A DNA stretch of 64,000 nt. Source: Paracoccus benzoatiresistens. Lineage in GTDB: Bacteria > Pseudomonadota > Alphaproteobacteria > Rhodobacterales > Rhodobacteraceae. The stretch is from positions 19,383 through 83,382 of the forward strand of contig NZ_JAPTYD010000012.1 in the NCBI RefSeq assembly GCF_026913015.1, in the 5' to 3' direction. The notes below the pieces were generated by a model. The model did no database searches, was not told the origin of the DNA, and worked only from the letters and a program-made list of their open reading frames with translations. Shown piece by piece: positions 8,919 through 19,038 of the stretch. The position numbers and the translations under genes are program-made. The first letter of the stretch is position 1; every line of letters begins with the position of its first letter.

Positions 8919-9506
8919 ATGAACATCCTCCATATCGACAGTGCGATCACCGGCGAGGCTTCGGTTTCGCGCAAGCTGACCGCCGACATCGTGGCCAAGC
9001 TGAAGGCCGCCAATCCCGACACGGCCGTGACCTATCGCGACCTGAACAAGGGCGTGCCCGCCATCGACACCGACTGGTTCACCGCCGTCCGCACGACGCC
9101 CGAGAACCCGACGCCGGAACAGCAGGCGATCGTCGCCACCTCGGACGCCTACCTGGCCGAGGTTCAGGCCGCCGACGTGCTGGTGATCGGCCTGCCGATC
9201 TACAACTTCACCCTGACCGCGCAGCTGAAGAACTGGCTGGACCAGATCGCGCGGGCCGGCAAGAGCTTCCGCTATACCGCCGAGGGTCCGGAAGGCCTGC
9301 TGAAGGGCAAGCGCGCGATCATCGGCTATGCCGCCGCGGGCACGCCCATCGGGTCGGAATTCGACCACGCGTCCGGTTACCTGCGCTTCATGCTGGGCTT
9401 CCTGGGCATCACGGATGTCGAGTTCGTGGCGGCCGACCGGCTGGCCATGGACCGCGACGCGGGCCTGGCGCGCGCGCAAGAGGCGCTGGAAAAGCTGGCT
9501 GCCTGA
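8919..9506 (+). CDS. azoR: FMN-dependent NADH:quinone/azo reductase
   Basis: This 195-residue flavodoxin-fold protein reduces quinones and azo compounds by two-electron transfer from NADH, and is usually dimeric and cytoplasmic. The N-terminus MNILHIDSAITGEASVSRKL is the family's FMN-phosphate loop. LPIYNFTLTAQLKNWLDQI (about 88-106) is the conserved flavin-contact segment. The length is normal. It is divergent from the LysR gene and closed by a strong terminator, so it is monocistronic. The Shine-Dalgarno is weak. Confidence 0.93.
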   Translation: MNILHIDSAITGEASVSRKLTADIVAKLKAANPDTAVTYRDLNKGVPAIDTDWFTAVRTTPENPTPEQQAIVATSDAYLAEVQAADVLVIGLPIYNFTLTAQLKNWLDQIARAGKSFRYTAEGPEGLLKGKRAIIGYAAAGTPIGSEFDHASGYLRFMLGFLGITDVEFVAADRLAMDRDAGLARAQEALEKLAA

Positions 9507-9528
9507 GCCTATAGGTTTAACGAGTGTG

Positions 9529-9559
9529 ACGGCCTGCGTTGACTCGCGGGCCGTTTTTT
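9529..9559 (+). terminator. Rho-independent terminator of azoR
   Basis: A ten-pair stem, ACGGCCTGCG (9529-9538) with CGCGGGCCGT (9545-9554) and one G-T pair, is followed by six T. It separates azoR from the ffh operon. Confidence 0.92.
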
Positions 9560-9578
9560 CGTATCAGCCCCCGGATTC

Positions 9579-9651
9579 CCGGAAGGATTGGCCTTCCGGT
9601 CCCTGCCACGCGCGGGGATCGCCCCCCGTCAGCGCGTTGCGCCCACGGGGG
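9579..9651 (+). promoter_or_regulatory. Structured region upstream of ffh (two hairpins)
   Basis: The first hairpin is CCGGAAGG (9579-9586) with CCTTCCGG (9592-9599). The second is CCCCCGT (9623-9629) with ACGGGGG (9645-9651), enclosing GCGC/GCGC around a 3-base loop. Both are perfect and lie between the azoR terminator and the ffh Shine-Dalgarno AGGAGG at 9671. They may be 5' UTR structure; no transcription start is known. Confidence 0.4.
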
Positions 9652-9683
9652 CAATACTGTTTTGGACCGAAGGAGGCCCGGCG

Positions 9684-11180
9684 ATGTTCGAGAACCTTTC
9701 CGACCGTTTGGGCGGCGTCTTCGACCGGCTGACCAAGCAGGGCGCCCTGACCGAGGATGACGTGACCGCCGCCATGCGCGAGGTCCGCGTGGCCCTGCTG
9801 GAGGCGGACGTCTCGTTGCCGGTGGCGCGCAACTTCGTCAAGGCGGTGACCTCCAAGGCCACCGGGTCGTCCGTCACCAAGTCGATCACCCCCGGCCAGC
9901 AGGTCGTCAAGATCGTCCACGACGAGCTGATCAAGGTCCTGCAGGGCGACGACGCGCCCGACGCCCTGCGCATCGACAATCCGCCCGCGCCGATCCTGAT
10001 GGTCGGCCTGCAGGGCTCGGGCAAGACCACCACCACCGCCAAGCTGGCCCTGCGCCTGAAGGACCGCGAGAAGAAGCGCGTGCTGATGGCCTCGCTGGAC
10101 ACCAACCGCCCGGCCGCGATGGAGCAGCTGGCGATCCTGGGAAGCCAGATCGGCGTCGATACCCTGCCCATCGTGCCGGGCCAGAGCGCGCCGCAGATCG
10201 CGCAGCGTGCCAAGCAGCAGGCCGCGCTTGGCGGCTATGACGTGGTGATGCTGGACACCGCGGGCCGGCTGCACATCGACCAGGCGCTGATGGACGAGGT
10301 TCAGGCCGTTCGCGACATCGCGCAGCCGCGCGAGACCCTGCTGGTGGTCGATGGCCTGACCGGCCAGGACGCGGTGAACGTCGCGACCGAATTCGACCAG
10401 AAGGTCGGCGTCTCGGGCGTGGTGCTGACCCGGATGGACGGCGACGGACGCGGCGGCGCGGCGCTTTCGATGCGCGCGATCACCGGCAAGCCGATCCGCT
10501 TCGTGGGTCTTGGCGAAAAGATGGACGCGCTGGAAACCTTCGATGCGCAGCGCGTCGCGGGCCGCATCCTGGGCATGGGCGACATCGTGGCCCTGGTCGA
10601 GAAGGCCCAGCAGGTGCTGGAGGTCGAGCAGGCCGAGCGCATGATGAAGCGCTTCCAGAAGGGTCTGTTCAACATGAACGACCTCAAGGGCCAGCTTGAA
10701 CAGATGCAGAAGATGGGCGGCATGCAGTCCATCATGGGCATGATGCCCGGCATGGCCAAGATGGCCAAGCAGGCCGAGGCGGCGGGCATGGACGACCGCG
10801 CCATCGCCCGGCAGATCGCGCTGATCAATTCGATGACCAAGAAGGAACGCGCCAATCCCGACATGCTGCAGGCTAGCCGCAAGAAGCGGATCGCGGCGGG
10901 CGCCGGCATGGACGTGTCCGAGCTGAACAAGCTTCTGAAGATGCAGAAGCAGATGGCCGACACGATGAAGAAGCTGGGCAAGATGGGCAAGGGCGGCATG
11001 CTGAAGCAGGCCATGCGGGCCATGACCGGCAAGGGCGGCGGGTTGCCCGACATGGAGAACTTCGACCCCGCCAAGATGGCCGAGGCGCAGAAAATGCTGC
11101 AGGATCCCAAGGGTCTGGGCGGCCAACTGGGCAAGGCCGGGCTCCCGGGCGGGCTGTCGGGGCTGTTCGGAAAGAAATGA
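9684..11180 (+). CDS. ffh: Signal recognition particle protein Ffh (SRP54)
   Basis: This 498-residue GTPase binds SRP RNA and signal sequences and targets nascent membrane proteins to FtsY. An N-terminal four-helix bundle (about 1-90) precedes the G domain with P-loop GLQGSGKTTTTAK (108-120), DTAGR and TRMDGDGRGGAALS. A methionine-rich M domain from about residue 320 binds signal sequences and RNA. AGGAGG sits 7 bases before the ATG; an in-frame extension upstream lacks family similarity. Its stop overlaps the chorismate mutase start, and the gene heads the ffh-to-rpmE cluster. Confidence 0.98.
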   Translation: MFENLSDRLGGVFDRLTKQGALTEDDVTAAMREVRVALLEADVSLPVARNFVKAVTSKATGSSVTKSITPGQQVVKIVHDELIKVLQGDDAPDALRIDNPPAPILMVGLQGSGKTTTTAKLALRLKDREKKRVLMASLDTNRPAAMEQLAILGSQIGVDTLPIVPGQSAPQIAQRAKQQAALGGYDVVMLDTAGRLHIDQALMDEVQAVRDIAQPRETLLVVDGLTGQDAVNVATEFDQKVGVSGVVLTRMDGDGRGGAALSMRAITGKPIRFVGLGEKMDALETFDAQRVAGRILGMGDIVALVEKAQQVLEVEQAERMMKRFQKGLFNMNDLKGQLEQMQKMGGMQSIMGMMPGMAKMAKQAEAAGMDDRAIARQIALINSMTKKERANPDMLQASRKKRIAAGAGMDVSELNKLLKMQKQMADTMKKLGKMGKGGMLKQAMRAMTGKGGGLPDMENFDPAKMAEAQKMLQDPKGLGGQLGKAGLPGGLSGLFGKK

Positions 11181-11485
11181 TGGCCCTGCAGGACGATCCC
11201 GTCACCCAGGCAGCGATCCTGCTGAGCGAACACCGCGCCAGCATCGACCGGCTGGATGCGATCCTGGTCTATACCCTGGCCGAGCGCTTCAAGCACACCC
11301 AATCCGTCGGCCGCCTCAAGGCCGACTACGATCTTCCGCCGTCCGACCCTGCCCGCGAAGCGCAGCAGATCGAGCGGCTGGAACGCCTCGCGCGCGAGGC
11401 CGACCTGGACCCGGAATTCGCGCGCAAATTTCTGAACTTCGTGATCGCCGAAGTCATCCGGCACCACGAAACCTTTCAATCTTAA
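11177..11485 (+). CDS. Chorismate mutase, AroQ class
   Basis: This 102-residue all-helical enzyme converts chorismate to prephenate on the Phe/Tyr branch. The pattern [44 protein letters not shown] matches the AroQ fold: a first helix with the active-site Arg region, then Arg-Leu-Lys, then the Glu-Gln segment. ATG 11177 overlaps the ffh stop (ATGA), and a second ATG follows directly at 11180. Having this gene between ffh and rpsP is, from memory, common in Rhodobacterales. A second AroQ gene lies at 50731. Confidence 0.88.
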   Translation: MMALQDDPVTQAAILLSEHRASIDRLDAILVYTLAERFKHTQSVGRLKADYDLPPSDPAREAQQIERLERLAREADLDPEFARKFLNFVIAEVIRHHETFQS

Positions 11486-11525
11486 GGGGCCCTGCCCCGC
11501 ACCCGCCATTCAAAGGAGAAAACCA

Positions 11526-11882
11526 ATGGCAACGAAAATCCGTCTGGCCCGTGGCGGCAGCAAGAAGCGCCCGCATTACGCCATCGTTGTGACCGACTCG
11601 CGCATGCCGCGCGACGGCCGCTTCCTGGAAAAGCTGGGCACCTACAACCCGCTGCTGGCCAAGGACAGCGAAGACCGCATCAAGCTGGACCTGGACCGCG
11701 CCAAGCACTGGCTGGACCAGGGCGCGCAGCCGACCGACCGCGTGGCCCGCTTCCTGGAAGCCGCCGGTGTTCGCGAAAAGGCCACCCGTGCCAACATGAA
11801 AAAGGCCGAGCCGGGCGCGAAAGCCAAGAAGCGCGCCGAGGAGAAGGCCGCGAAAGCCGCCGCTCCGGCCGACGCCGAGTGA
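11526..11882 (+). CDS. rpsP: 30S ribosomal protein S16
   Basis: A 118-residue small-subunit protein beginning [22 protein letters not shown], diagnostic for S16. The conserved core covers about residues 1-80. A lysine/alanine tail ([22 protein letters not shown]) extends it, as is common in alphaproteobacteria. AAGGAG precedes the ATG. It is followed by rimM, trmD and rplS, the classic bacterial order. A GC-rich hairpin lies between it and rimM. Confidence 0.98.
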   Translation: MATKIRLARGGSKKRPHYAIVVTDSRMPRDGRFLEKLGTYNPLLAKDSEDRIKLDLDRAKHWLDQGAQPTDRVARFLEAAGVREKATRANMKKAEPGAKAKKRAEEKAAKAAAPADAE

Positions 11883-11889
11883 TCCGATC

Positions 11890-11914
11890 GGGCGGGGGCA
11901 AACCCCGCCCTTCT
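11890..11914 (+). terminator. Intra-operon hairpin between rpsP and rimM
   Basis: GGGCGGGG (11890-11897) pairs with CCCCGCCC (11103 bases into the cluster, 11103+800 = 11903-11910) across GCAAA and is followed by TTCT only. It could reduce read-through, so that S16 is made in excess of RimM/TrmD, or act as an RNA-stability element. It is not a full terminator. Confidence 0.45.
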
Positions 11915-11931
11915 CGTCTGAAGGGGGCCGC

Positions 11932-12432
11932 ATGTCACAAGACCGCATCTGCGTGGGCGCGATCGCCGGGGCCTTCGGGGTCCAGGGAGAGGTGCGGCTG
12001 AAAAGCTTTTGCGCCGAGCCTTCCGATATCGCGACCTATGGCCCCCTGACGACCGAAGATGGCAAGCGCAGCTTCACCGTCCGCCTGACCCGCGCCGTCA
12101 CCGGCGGCCTTGGCGCACGGCTGTCGGGCGTTGCCACGCGCGAGGATGCCGAGGCCCTGAAGGGCGTCACCCTCTGGGCGCCGCGAAGCGCGCTGCCCTC
12201 GCTTCCCGACGATGAATTCTATCACGCCGACCTGATCGGGCTTGAGGTCGTCGATACCGGCGGCGTCGTCCTGGGCCGGGTCCGCGCGATCTTCGACCAC
12301 GGCGCGGGCGACATCCTGGAGGTCGTCGGCGGCAAGGACGTGCTGCTTCTGCCCTTCACCCGCGCCGTCGTGCCCACCGTGGACCTGACCGCGCGCCGCA
12401 TCGTGGCCGACCCTCCCGTATCAGACGAATGA
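11932..12432 (+). CDS. rimM: Ribosome maturation factor RimM
   Basis: This 166-residue factor binds S19 and helps assemble the 30S head. The N-terminus ([21 protein letters not shown]) is the RimM beta-barrel signature. The C-terminal PRC barrel includes [17 protein letters not shown] and a closing [15 protein letters not shown]. It begins 49 bases after rpsP with AAGGGGG as Shine-Dalgarno. Its stop overlaps the trmD start (ATGA), so the two are probably translated together. Confidence 0.97.
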   Translation: MSQDRICVGAIAGAFGVQGEVRLKSFCAEPSDIATYGPLTTEDGKRSFTVRLTRAVTGGLGARLSGVATREDAEALKGVTLWAPRSALPSLPDDEFYHADLIGLEVVDTGGVVLGRVRAIFDHGAGDILEVVGGKDVLLLPFTRAVVPTVDLTARRIVADPPVSDE

Positions 12433-13301
12433 CCGACACGCCCAAATCCCACGGACGGCTGTCCATCACCGCCAGCCTGCGCCCGCGCGAACTGATGGCG
12501 GAACCGCAGGTGCAGGGCGCTTGGACCGCCAGCATCGTCACCCTGTTCCCCGAGGCCTTTCCCGGCATCCTGGGCCTGTCGCTGACCGGCAAGGCCCTGG
12601 CGCAAGGCCTGTGGAACCTGCGCACCATCCCCTTGCGCGACTTCGGCATCGGCAAGCACCGCAACGTCGATGACACGCCCGCCGGCGGCGGCGCGGGCAT
12701 GGTGATCCGCGCCGACGTGATGGACGCCGCCCTGCGCGAGGCCCGCCAGGGCCCGCCGCGCCCGGTGATCTATATGTCCCCGCGCGGCACGCCGCTGACG
12801 CAAGCACGCGCCCGCGACCTGGCGCAGGGCAATGGCGTCACGCTGATCTGCGGCCGCTTCGAGGGTGTGGACCAGCGCGTCCTGGACGCCCACGATGTCG
12901 AGGAAATCAGCATCGGCGACTATGTCCTGACGGGCGGAGAGATCGCCGCTCAGGTCTTGATCGACGCGACGGTTCGCCTTATACCGCGCGTGCTGGGGAA
13001 TCACGACTCTCTGGCCGAGGAATCCTTTTCCATCGGCAACAGGGGTCTGCTTGAGGCCCCCCAGTTCACGAAGCCCGCCCAATGGGAAGGCCGCGAGATA
13101 CCGGAGGTTCTGCTGTCCGGCAATCACGCGGCCATTCATCGTTGGAGGGCGGAGGAGGCCGAAAGGCTGACAAAGGAACGCCGCCCCGACCTGTGGCGGG
13201 CATACCAGGACGGTATGGACCCGGCAAAGGACCGACAGCTCTCGGGCGCATCAGACCAATCGCGGAACCGCCGCGAGCATGACAAGGAACCCAGGCGATG
13301 A
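12429..13301 (+). CDS. trmD: tRNA (guanine-37-N1)-methyltransferase
   Basis: This 290-residue SPOUT enzyme methylates G37 next to the anticodon with S-adenosylmethionine and prevents +1 frameshifting. The catalytic core begins at [13 protein letters not shown] (about 34-46). [10 protein letters not shown] lies at 141-150, and the knot [11 protein letters not shown] at 161-171. There are about 30 extra N-terminal residues compared with the usual start. The overlap with the rimM stop supports the long form, but ATG 12495 is a possible start. It overlaps rplS by ATGA. Confidence 0.95.
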   Translation: MTDTPKSHGRLSITASLRPRELMAEPQVQGAWTASIVTLFPEAFPGILGLSLTGKALAQGLWNLRTIPLRDFGIGKHRNVDDTPAGGGAGMVIRADVMDAALREARQGPPRPVIYMSPRGTPLTQARARDLAQGNGVTLICGRFEGVDQRVLDAHDVEEISIGDYVLTGGEIAAQVLIDATVRLIPRVLGNHDSLAEESFSIGNRGLLEAPQFTKPAQWEGREIPEVLLSGNHAAIHRWRAEEAERLTKERRPDLWRAYQDGMDPAKDRQLSGASDQSRNRREHDKEPRR

Positions 13302-13681
13302 ACCTGATTGCAGAACTCGAAGCCGAGCAGATTGCCTCGCTCGGCAAGAATATCCCGGATTTCAAGGCCGGCGACACCGTGCGCGTCGGCTACAAGGTGA
13401 CCGAAGGCACGCGCTCGCGCGTCCAGATGTATGAAGGCGTCTGCATCTCGCGCAAGGGCGGCAGCACCATCAGCGCCAGCTTCACCGTGCGCAAGATCAG
13501 CTTCGGCGAAGGCGTGGAGCGCGTGTTCCCGCTGTATTCGACGAACGTCGACTCGATCGAGGTCGTGCGCCGCGGCAAGGTCCGCCGCGCCAAGCTGTAC
13601 TACCTGCGCGACCGTCGCGGCAAGTCGGCCCGGATCGTGGAAAAGACCAACTATCGCCCGCTGTCCGACGCGAAAGCCTGA
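13298..13681 (+). CDS. rplS: 50S ribosomal protein L19
   Basis: A 127-residue large-subunit protein at the subunit interface. The sequence [30 protein letters not shown] and the closing [19 protein letters not shown] are diagnostic. The ATG overlaps the trmD stop by four bases. The alphaproteobacterial form carries a short C-terminal tail after GKSARI. It is followed 11 bases later by rpmE. Confidence 0.98.
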   Translation: MNLIAELEAEQIASLGKNIPDFKAGDTVRVGYKVTEGTRSRVQMYEGVCISRKGGSTISASFTVRKISFGEGVERVFPLYSTNVDSIEVVRRGKVRRAKLYYLRDRRGKSARIVEKTNYRPLSDAKA

Positions 13682-13692
13682 GGGTTCTACCG

Positions 13693-13914
13693 ATGAGAAA
13701 AGATATCCACCCCGACTACCACACCATCGAAATCAAGATGACCGATGGCACCACCTACCAGACCCGTTCGACCTGGGGTTCGGAAGGCCAGACCATGACG
13801 CTGGACATCGACCCCACGGTGCACCCCGCCTGGACCGGCGGCTCGGCCAAGCTGATGGACACCGGCGGCCGCGTGTCGAAGTTCAAGTCGAAATACGCAG
13901 GCCTGGGCTTCTGA
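13693..13914 (+). CDS. rpmE: 50S ribosomal protein L31 (cysteine-free type)
   Basis: A 73-residue protein beginning [20 protein letters not shown]. It lacks the CxxC zinc ligands of zinc-binding L31, so it is a zinc-independent (C-minus) form. It ends with the ordinary [11 protein letters not shown]. It closes the ffh-rpmE cluster and is followed by a strong terminator. Confidence 0.95.
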   Translation: MRKDIHPDYHTIEIKMTDGTTYQTRSTWGSEGQTMTLDIDPTVHPAWTGGSAKLMDTGGRVSKFKSKYAGLGF

Positions 13915-13936
13915 TAGCCCCAGCCACGGAAATGCG

Positions 13937-13964
13937 AAACGCCGCCCCTTCGGGCGGCGTTTTT
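13937..13964 (+). terminator. Rho-independent terminator of the rplS-rpmE end
   Basis: ACGCCGCCC (13939-13947) and GGGCGGCGT (13952-13960) pair perfectly across CTTC and are followed by a T run. The stem is flanked by AAA on the left. Confidence 0.93.
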
Positions 13965-13999
13965 CATGTCCAGGCCTGCCGCCTTGCTTCTTCTTCACG

Positions 14000-14058
14000 C
14001 AAATATCCCACAGGGGGTCTGGGGAACGTGAAGTCCCCCAGACATCGCGGGACGCAAG
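14000..14058 (+). repeat. Convergent-gene intergenic repeat, copy R2
   Basis: The copy has CAAATATCCC, stem GTCTGGGG (14017-14024) with CCCCAGAC (14036-14043), and tail ATCGCGGGACGCAA. It lies between rpmE (+) and ecm (-). Its stem differs from R1 in sequence but still pairs perfectly. Confidence 0.75.
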
Positions 14059-16017
<1,959 letters not shown>

Positions 16018-16050
16018 GCGTCTCCTCGCAACAATATTTCTTATCAAAAT

Positions 16051-16079
16051 CCGATACCGAAACAATCGTGCTGCGTCAA
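16051..16079 (-). promoter_or_regulatory. Candidate ecm promoter
   Basis: On the minus strand TTGACG (16079-16074), a 17-base spacer and TATCGG (16056-16051) put a transcription start about 28 bases before the ecm ATG. The -35 is good and the -10 is weak. The site overlaps the earliest possible codons of the acyltransferase frame. Confidence 0.4.
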
Positions 16080-17303
16080 TTCGCTGCGGTGCGGAATGTT
16101 CCGATTGCGCACCATCTGGTCGGCCCGTATCCTCAGCCTGGTTCTTCCTTTGTCGCGGCACCCTTGTTTAAGCATTTGTTTCCAGTTCGCGATGGCGTCT
16201 ACGCCATCGATACCATTCGCGCCGCCGCCATTGTGCTGGTTGTCCTTTACCATGTGATTGGATCGGATCCGGCGGCAGGCCTCGAGATAGCTCCTCCTCA
16301 TCCGCTACGGAGTCTGGCGGACATCCTGAACGAGATCCATATGCCGGTCTTCGCGGCGATATCGGGCCTTGTCTATGCCATGAAACCGGCAAGCTGGTCG
16401 GGCCTGCTGCCTTTCCTGTGGAAAAAGCTTCTTCGCTTGGCCGTGCCGGGAATGGTTGCAACGATCACCTTCGCAGTCGCGCTTCAGTTCGTCGCGACAG
16501 GTTTCACACTGCCGTCACCCTTGTGGCATCTTGCTGTCTATCCCTTTGTTCATTTCTGGTTTCTCCAAGCATTGATGGTGGTTCTGACCCATACCGCAAT
16601 TGCTGATGCCTTGACGCGTGGCCATTCGGCCTGGCCTACGTTGCTCCTGGGATCGGCCGCGCTCTCGACCGGTTTTCTTCCCGGAACCAGCTTAATGGCT
16701 TTCAACGGCGCGGTATGGCTGCTGCCTTATTTTGCGCTCGGCCAGCTTCTGTGGCGATATCGAAGCCGGGTCGAGGAGCGGAAGGGATTCATCTGCATCC
16801 TTGCGGTCCTGGGGATCGCGGCAGGGCTAGGTGCCGACATCTTGCAGATAAATGCGTCCGGAGGCGTAAACCCCCACCATTCTGCGCCGGAAAACTTCCT
16901 GCTTTCCATGGGCGTCTGCCTGGGCATCGTTGCGATCCCGGCATTGGGCTGGATCGCGTGGTTGGCCGCTCCATCCTTCGTGATCTATCTTTACCACCCT
17001 TTGGCCACCTCGGCGACACGCCGGCTCCTGGCAGCCCTGGGCATCGAGCATAACGGCATTCACATTGTGCTTGGCGTGATTGCCGGCGTCGCATTGCCCT
17101 TGGTCATATATGTGGCTGCAACGCAGCATTTCCTGGGAGAGCGGATTGTACTTGGACAGAATGACAGAAAGCTGAACGACATAAAATTACCAAAAACATA
17201 TACATCCTATTGCAATGTTGCGCATCAGCCCATACCACTTAGCATCAGACAGCCGGCGCTTCTGCGCCGCAGCAGATGTGAAGGAGAAGCCGATGGCCCT
17301 TGA
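16068..17303 (+). CDS. Acyltransferase-3 family membrane protein, ends uncertain
   Basis: The frame encodes an integral membrane acyltransferase resembling enzymes that O-acylate surface sugars. VYAIDTIRAAAIVLVVLYHVIG (about residues 44-65) is the family's first helix with its active-site His, and about eight further hydrophobic helices follow up to residue 355. The GTG at 16068 has no Shine-Dalgarno and overlaps the ecm promoter; TTG 16164 or 16176 is possible. The last 50 residues look like translated non-coding DNA, are AT-rich, and overlap ccr by 11 bases. Codon use is less GC-rich than the neighbours. It is probably acquired and may be truncated. Confidence 0.6.
   Translation: MLRQFAAVRNVPIAHHLVGPYPQPGSSFVAAPLFKHLFPVRDGVYAIDTIRAAAIVLVVLYHVIGSDPAAGLEIAPPHPLRSLADILNEIHMPVFAAISGLVYAMKPASWSGLLPFLWKKLLRLAVPGMVATITFAVALQFVATGFTLPSPLWHLAVYPFVHFWFLQALMVVLTHTAIADALTRGHSAWPTLLLGSAALSTGFLPGTSLMAFNGAVWLLPYFALGQLLWRYRSRVEERKGFICILAVLGIAAGLGADILQINASGGVNPHHSAPENFLLSMGVCLGIVAIPALGWIAWLAAPSFVIYLYHPLATSATRRLLAALGIEHNGIHIVLGVIAGVALPLVIYVAATQHFLGERIVLGQNDRKLNDIKLPKTYTSYCNVAHQPIPLSIRQPALLRRSRCEGEADGP
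17210..17222 (+). promoter_or_regulatory. TTGCAA-type motif upstream of ccr
   Basis: TTGCAATGTTGCG lies about 70 bases before the ccr ATG in an AT-rich stretch. TTGCAA-like sites are bound by RamB/ScfR-type regulators of acetyl-CoA assimilation in related bacteria. It could equally be a -35 box, with TACCAC 17 bases on. This is inference from one copy. Confidence 0.25.
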
Positions 17304-18585
17304 CGCCCCGCCCTCAATCGCGCCCTATGACGCGCCCATCAAGGACCTGTATGACCTTGGAGAAATGCCGCCACTGGGCCATGTTCCGGCCAGGATGCAT
17401 GCCTGGGCGATCCGTCGCGAGCGTCAGGGTGAACCCGACAAGGCCATGCAGCTCGAGGTCGTGGAGACCCCCAGCATCGACAGCAACGAGGTGCTGGTCC
17501 TGGTGATGGCGGCAGGCGTCAACTACAACGGGATCTGGGCGGGGCTTGGCATTCCGATCAGCATGTTCGACGTCCACAAGCAACCCTATCACATCGCGGG
17601 ATCCGACGCCTCGGGGATCGTCTGGGCCGTGGGCGACAAGGTCAGGCGCTGGAAGGTCGGCGACGAGGTCGTGATCCACTGCAACCAGGACGACGGCGAT
17701 GACGAGGAATGCAACGGCGGCGACCCGATGTATTCGCCCACGCAGCGCATCTGGGGATACGAGACCCCCGACGGCAGCTTCGCGCAATTCACCCGCGTCC
17801 AGTCCCAGCAGTTGATGCCCCGCCCCCGACACCTGACGTGGGAAGAATCGGCCTGCTATACGCTGACGCTGGCCACCGCCTACCGGATGCTGTTCGGGCA
17901 CGAGCCGCACGAGCTGAAGCCCGGCATGAACGTGCTGGTCTGGGGCGCGTCGGGGGGCCTTGGATCCTATGCCATCCAGCTGATCAACGCGGCGGGCGGC
18001 AATGCCATCGGCGTCATCAGCGAAGAAGACAAGCGCGACTTCGTCATGGGCCTGGGGGCCAAGGGCGTGATCAACCGCAGGGAGTTCAACTGCTGGGGTC
18101 AGCTGCCCACCGTGAACACGCCCGAATACAAGGAATGGTTCAACGAGGTCCGCAAGTTCGGCAAGGCCATCTGGGACATCACCGGCAAGGGCAACAATGT
18201 CGACATCGTCTTCGAACATCCGGGCGAGGCGACCTTCCCCGTCAGCACCTTTGTCTGCAAGAAGGGCGGCATGGTGGTGATCTGCGCGGGGACCACCGGC
18301 TTCAACTGCACCTTCGACGTGCGCTATCTGTGGATGCACCAGAAGCGCATCCAGGGATCGCATTTCGCGCATCTGAAGCAGGCAAGCGCGGCCAACAAGC
18401 TGATGCTGGAACGCCGCCTTGATCCCTGCATGTCCGAGGTCTTTCCCTGGGCCGAAATCCCGGCCGCGCATGTGAAGATGATGAAGAACCAGCACAAGCC
18501 AGGCAACATGGCCGTTCTGGTGCAGGCGCCGACCACGGGCCTGCGCACCTTCGAGGATGCGCTGGAGGCCGGCCGCCAGCTTTGA
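17293..18585 (+). CDS. ccr: Crotonyl-CoA carboxylase/reductase
   Basis: This 430-residue NADPH-dependent medium-chain dehydrogenase reductively carboxylates crotonyl-CoA to ethylmalonyl-CoA, the signature step of the ethylmalonyl-CoA pathway. MPPLGHVPARMHAWAIRRERQGEP and GVNYNGIWAGLGIP are family-specific. The Rossmann motif VWGASGGLGSYA lies at about 216-227. AAGGAG precedes ATG 17293; an in-frame extension to 17215 was rejected. It works just before ecm (after epimerisation). Its promoter must lie within or beyond the acyltransferase frame. Confidence 0.97.
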   Translation: MALDAPPSIAPYDAPIKDLYDLGEMPPLGHVPARMHAWAIRRERQGEPDKAMQLEVVETPSIDSNEVLVLVMAAGVNYNGIWAGLGIPISMFDVHKQPYHIAGSDASGIVWAVGDKVRRWKVGDEVVIHCNQDDGDDEECNGGDPMYSPTQRIWGYETPDGSFAQFTRVQSQQLMPRPRHLTWEESACYTLTLATAYRMLFGHEPHELKPGMNVLVWGASGGLGSYAIQLINAAGGNAIGVISEEDKRDFVMGLGAKGVINRREFNCWGQLPTVNTPEYKEWFNEVRKFGKAIWDITGKGNNVDIVFEHPGEATFPVSTFVCKKGGMVVICAGTTGFNCTFDVRYLWMHQKRIQGSHFAHLKQASAANKLMLERRLDPCMSEVFPWAEIPAAHVKMMKNQHKPGNMAVLVQAPTTGLRTFEDALEAGRQL

Positions 18586-18657
18586 CGCCAGGCGGGGCAG
18601 ACACCGGGGCCGCCGGCGGGCAGCCCCGTCAGGACCCCGCACCAGCGCGCGGCGGGC

Positions 18658-18861
18658 TCAGGCTTCGGCCTGCCGCTGATCGACCACGTGGCACTTCCAT
18701 TCCCGCACTGTTTCCTTGGGATGGCTGTCCAGCCATCTGGCAATTTCCTGCTGGCCGTGGACCATGCAGGCCATCATGCTCATGTCGATGAAAACCAGGC
18801 TGCGATCCTGGCAACTGGCAGGTTCGACCGACAGGCAGCTTACAAACAACAGTTCGATCAC
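18658..18861 (-). CDS. Small four-cysteine protein A (67 aa), paralogue of the gene at 19039
   Basis: A short protein of unknown function starting at GTG 18861 with AAAGGA upstream. Cysteines lie at 9, 17, 32 and 57. The pattern IELLFVSCL..C..RSLVF..C..EIARWL..HP..W.C is shared with the neighbour at 19039-19245. The N-terminal ten residues are hydrophobic but too short for a standard signal peptide. Similar small proteins occur, from memory, in other Rhodobacteraceae. It lies tail-to-tail with ccr. Confidence 0.72.
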   Translation of the reverse strand: MIELLFVSCLSVEPASCQDRSLVFIDMSMMACMVHGQQEIARWLDSHPKETVREWKCHVVDQRQAEA

Positions 18862-19038
18862 CGGATCATCCTTTCCGTTTCTCCCGGCCTGACCTCCCCG
18901 GTCTTCAGGATAGGGAAAGCTTCTCGCGCAGGCGTGATTCCGACGTGAATTCGCCATCGATTGCTGGCGCTGCATCCAGATTGGACGCAGCCGGGGCTGA
19001 TGTGGCGCGGCCTTGACCAGCGGGCGGACAAGCCCGGT

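Noticed and set aside
18606..18627. Terminator after ccr
   Set aside because: CGGGGC/GCCCCG arms exist around a GC-rich centre, but no T run follows, and such hairpins are common at this GC level.
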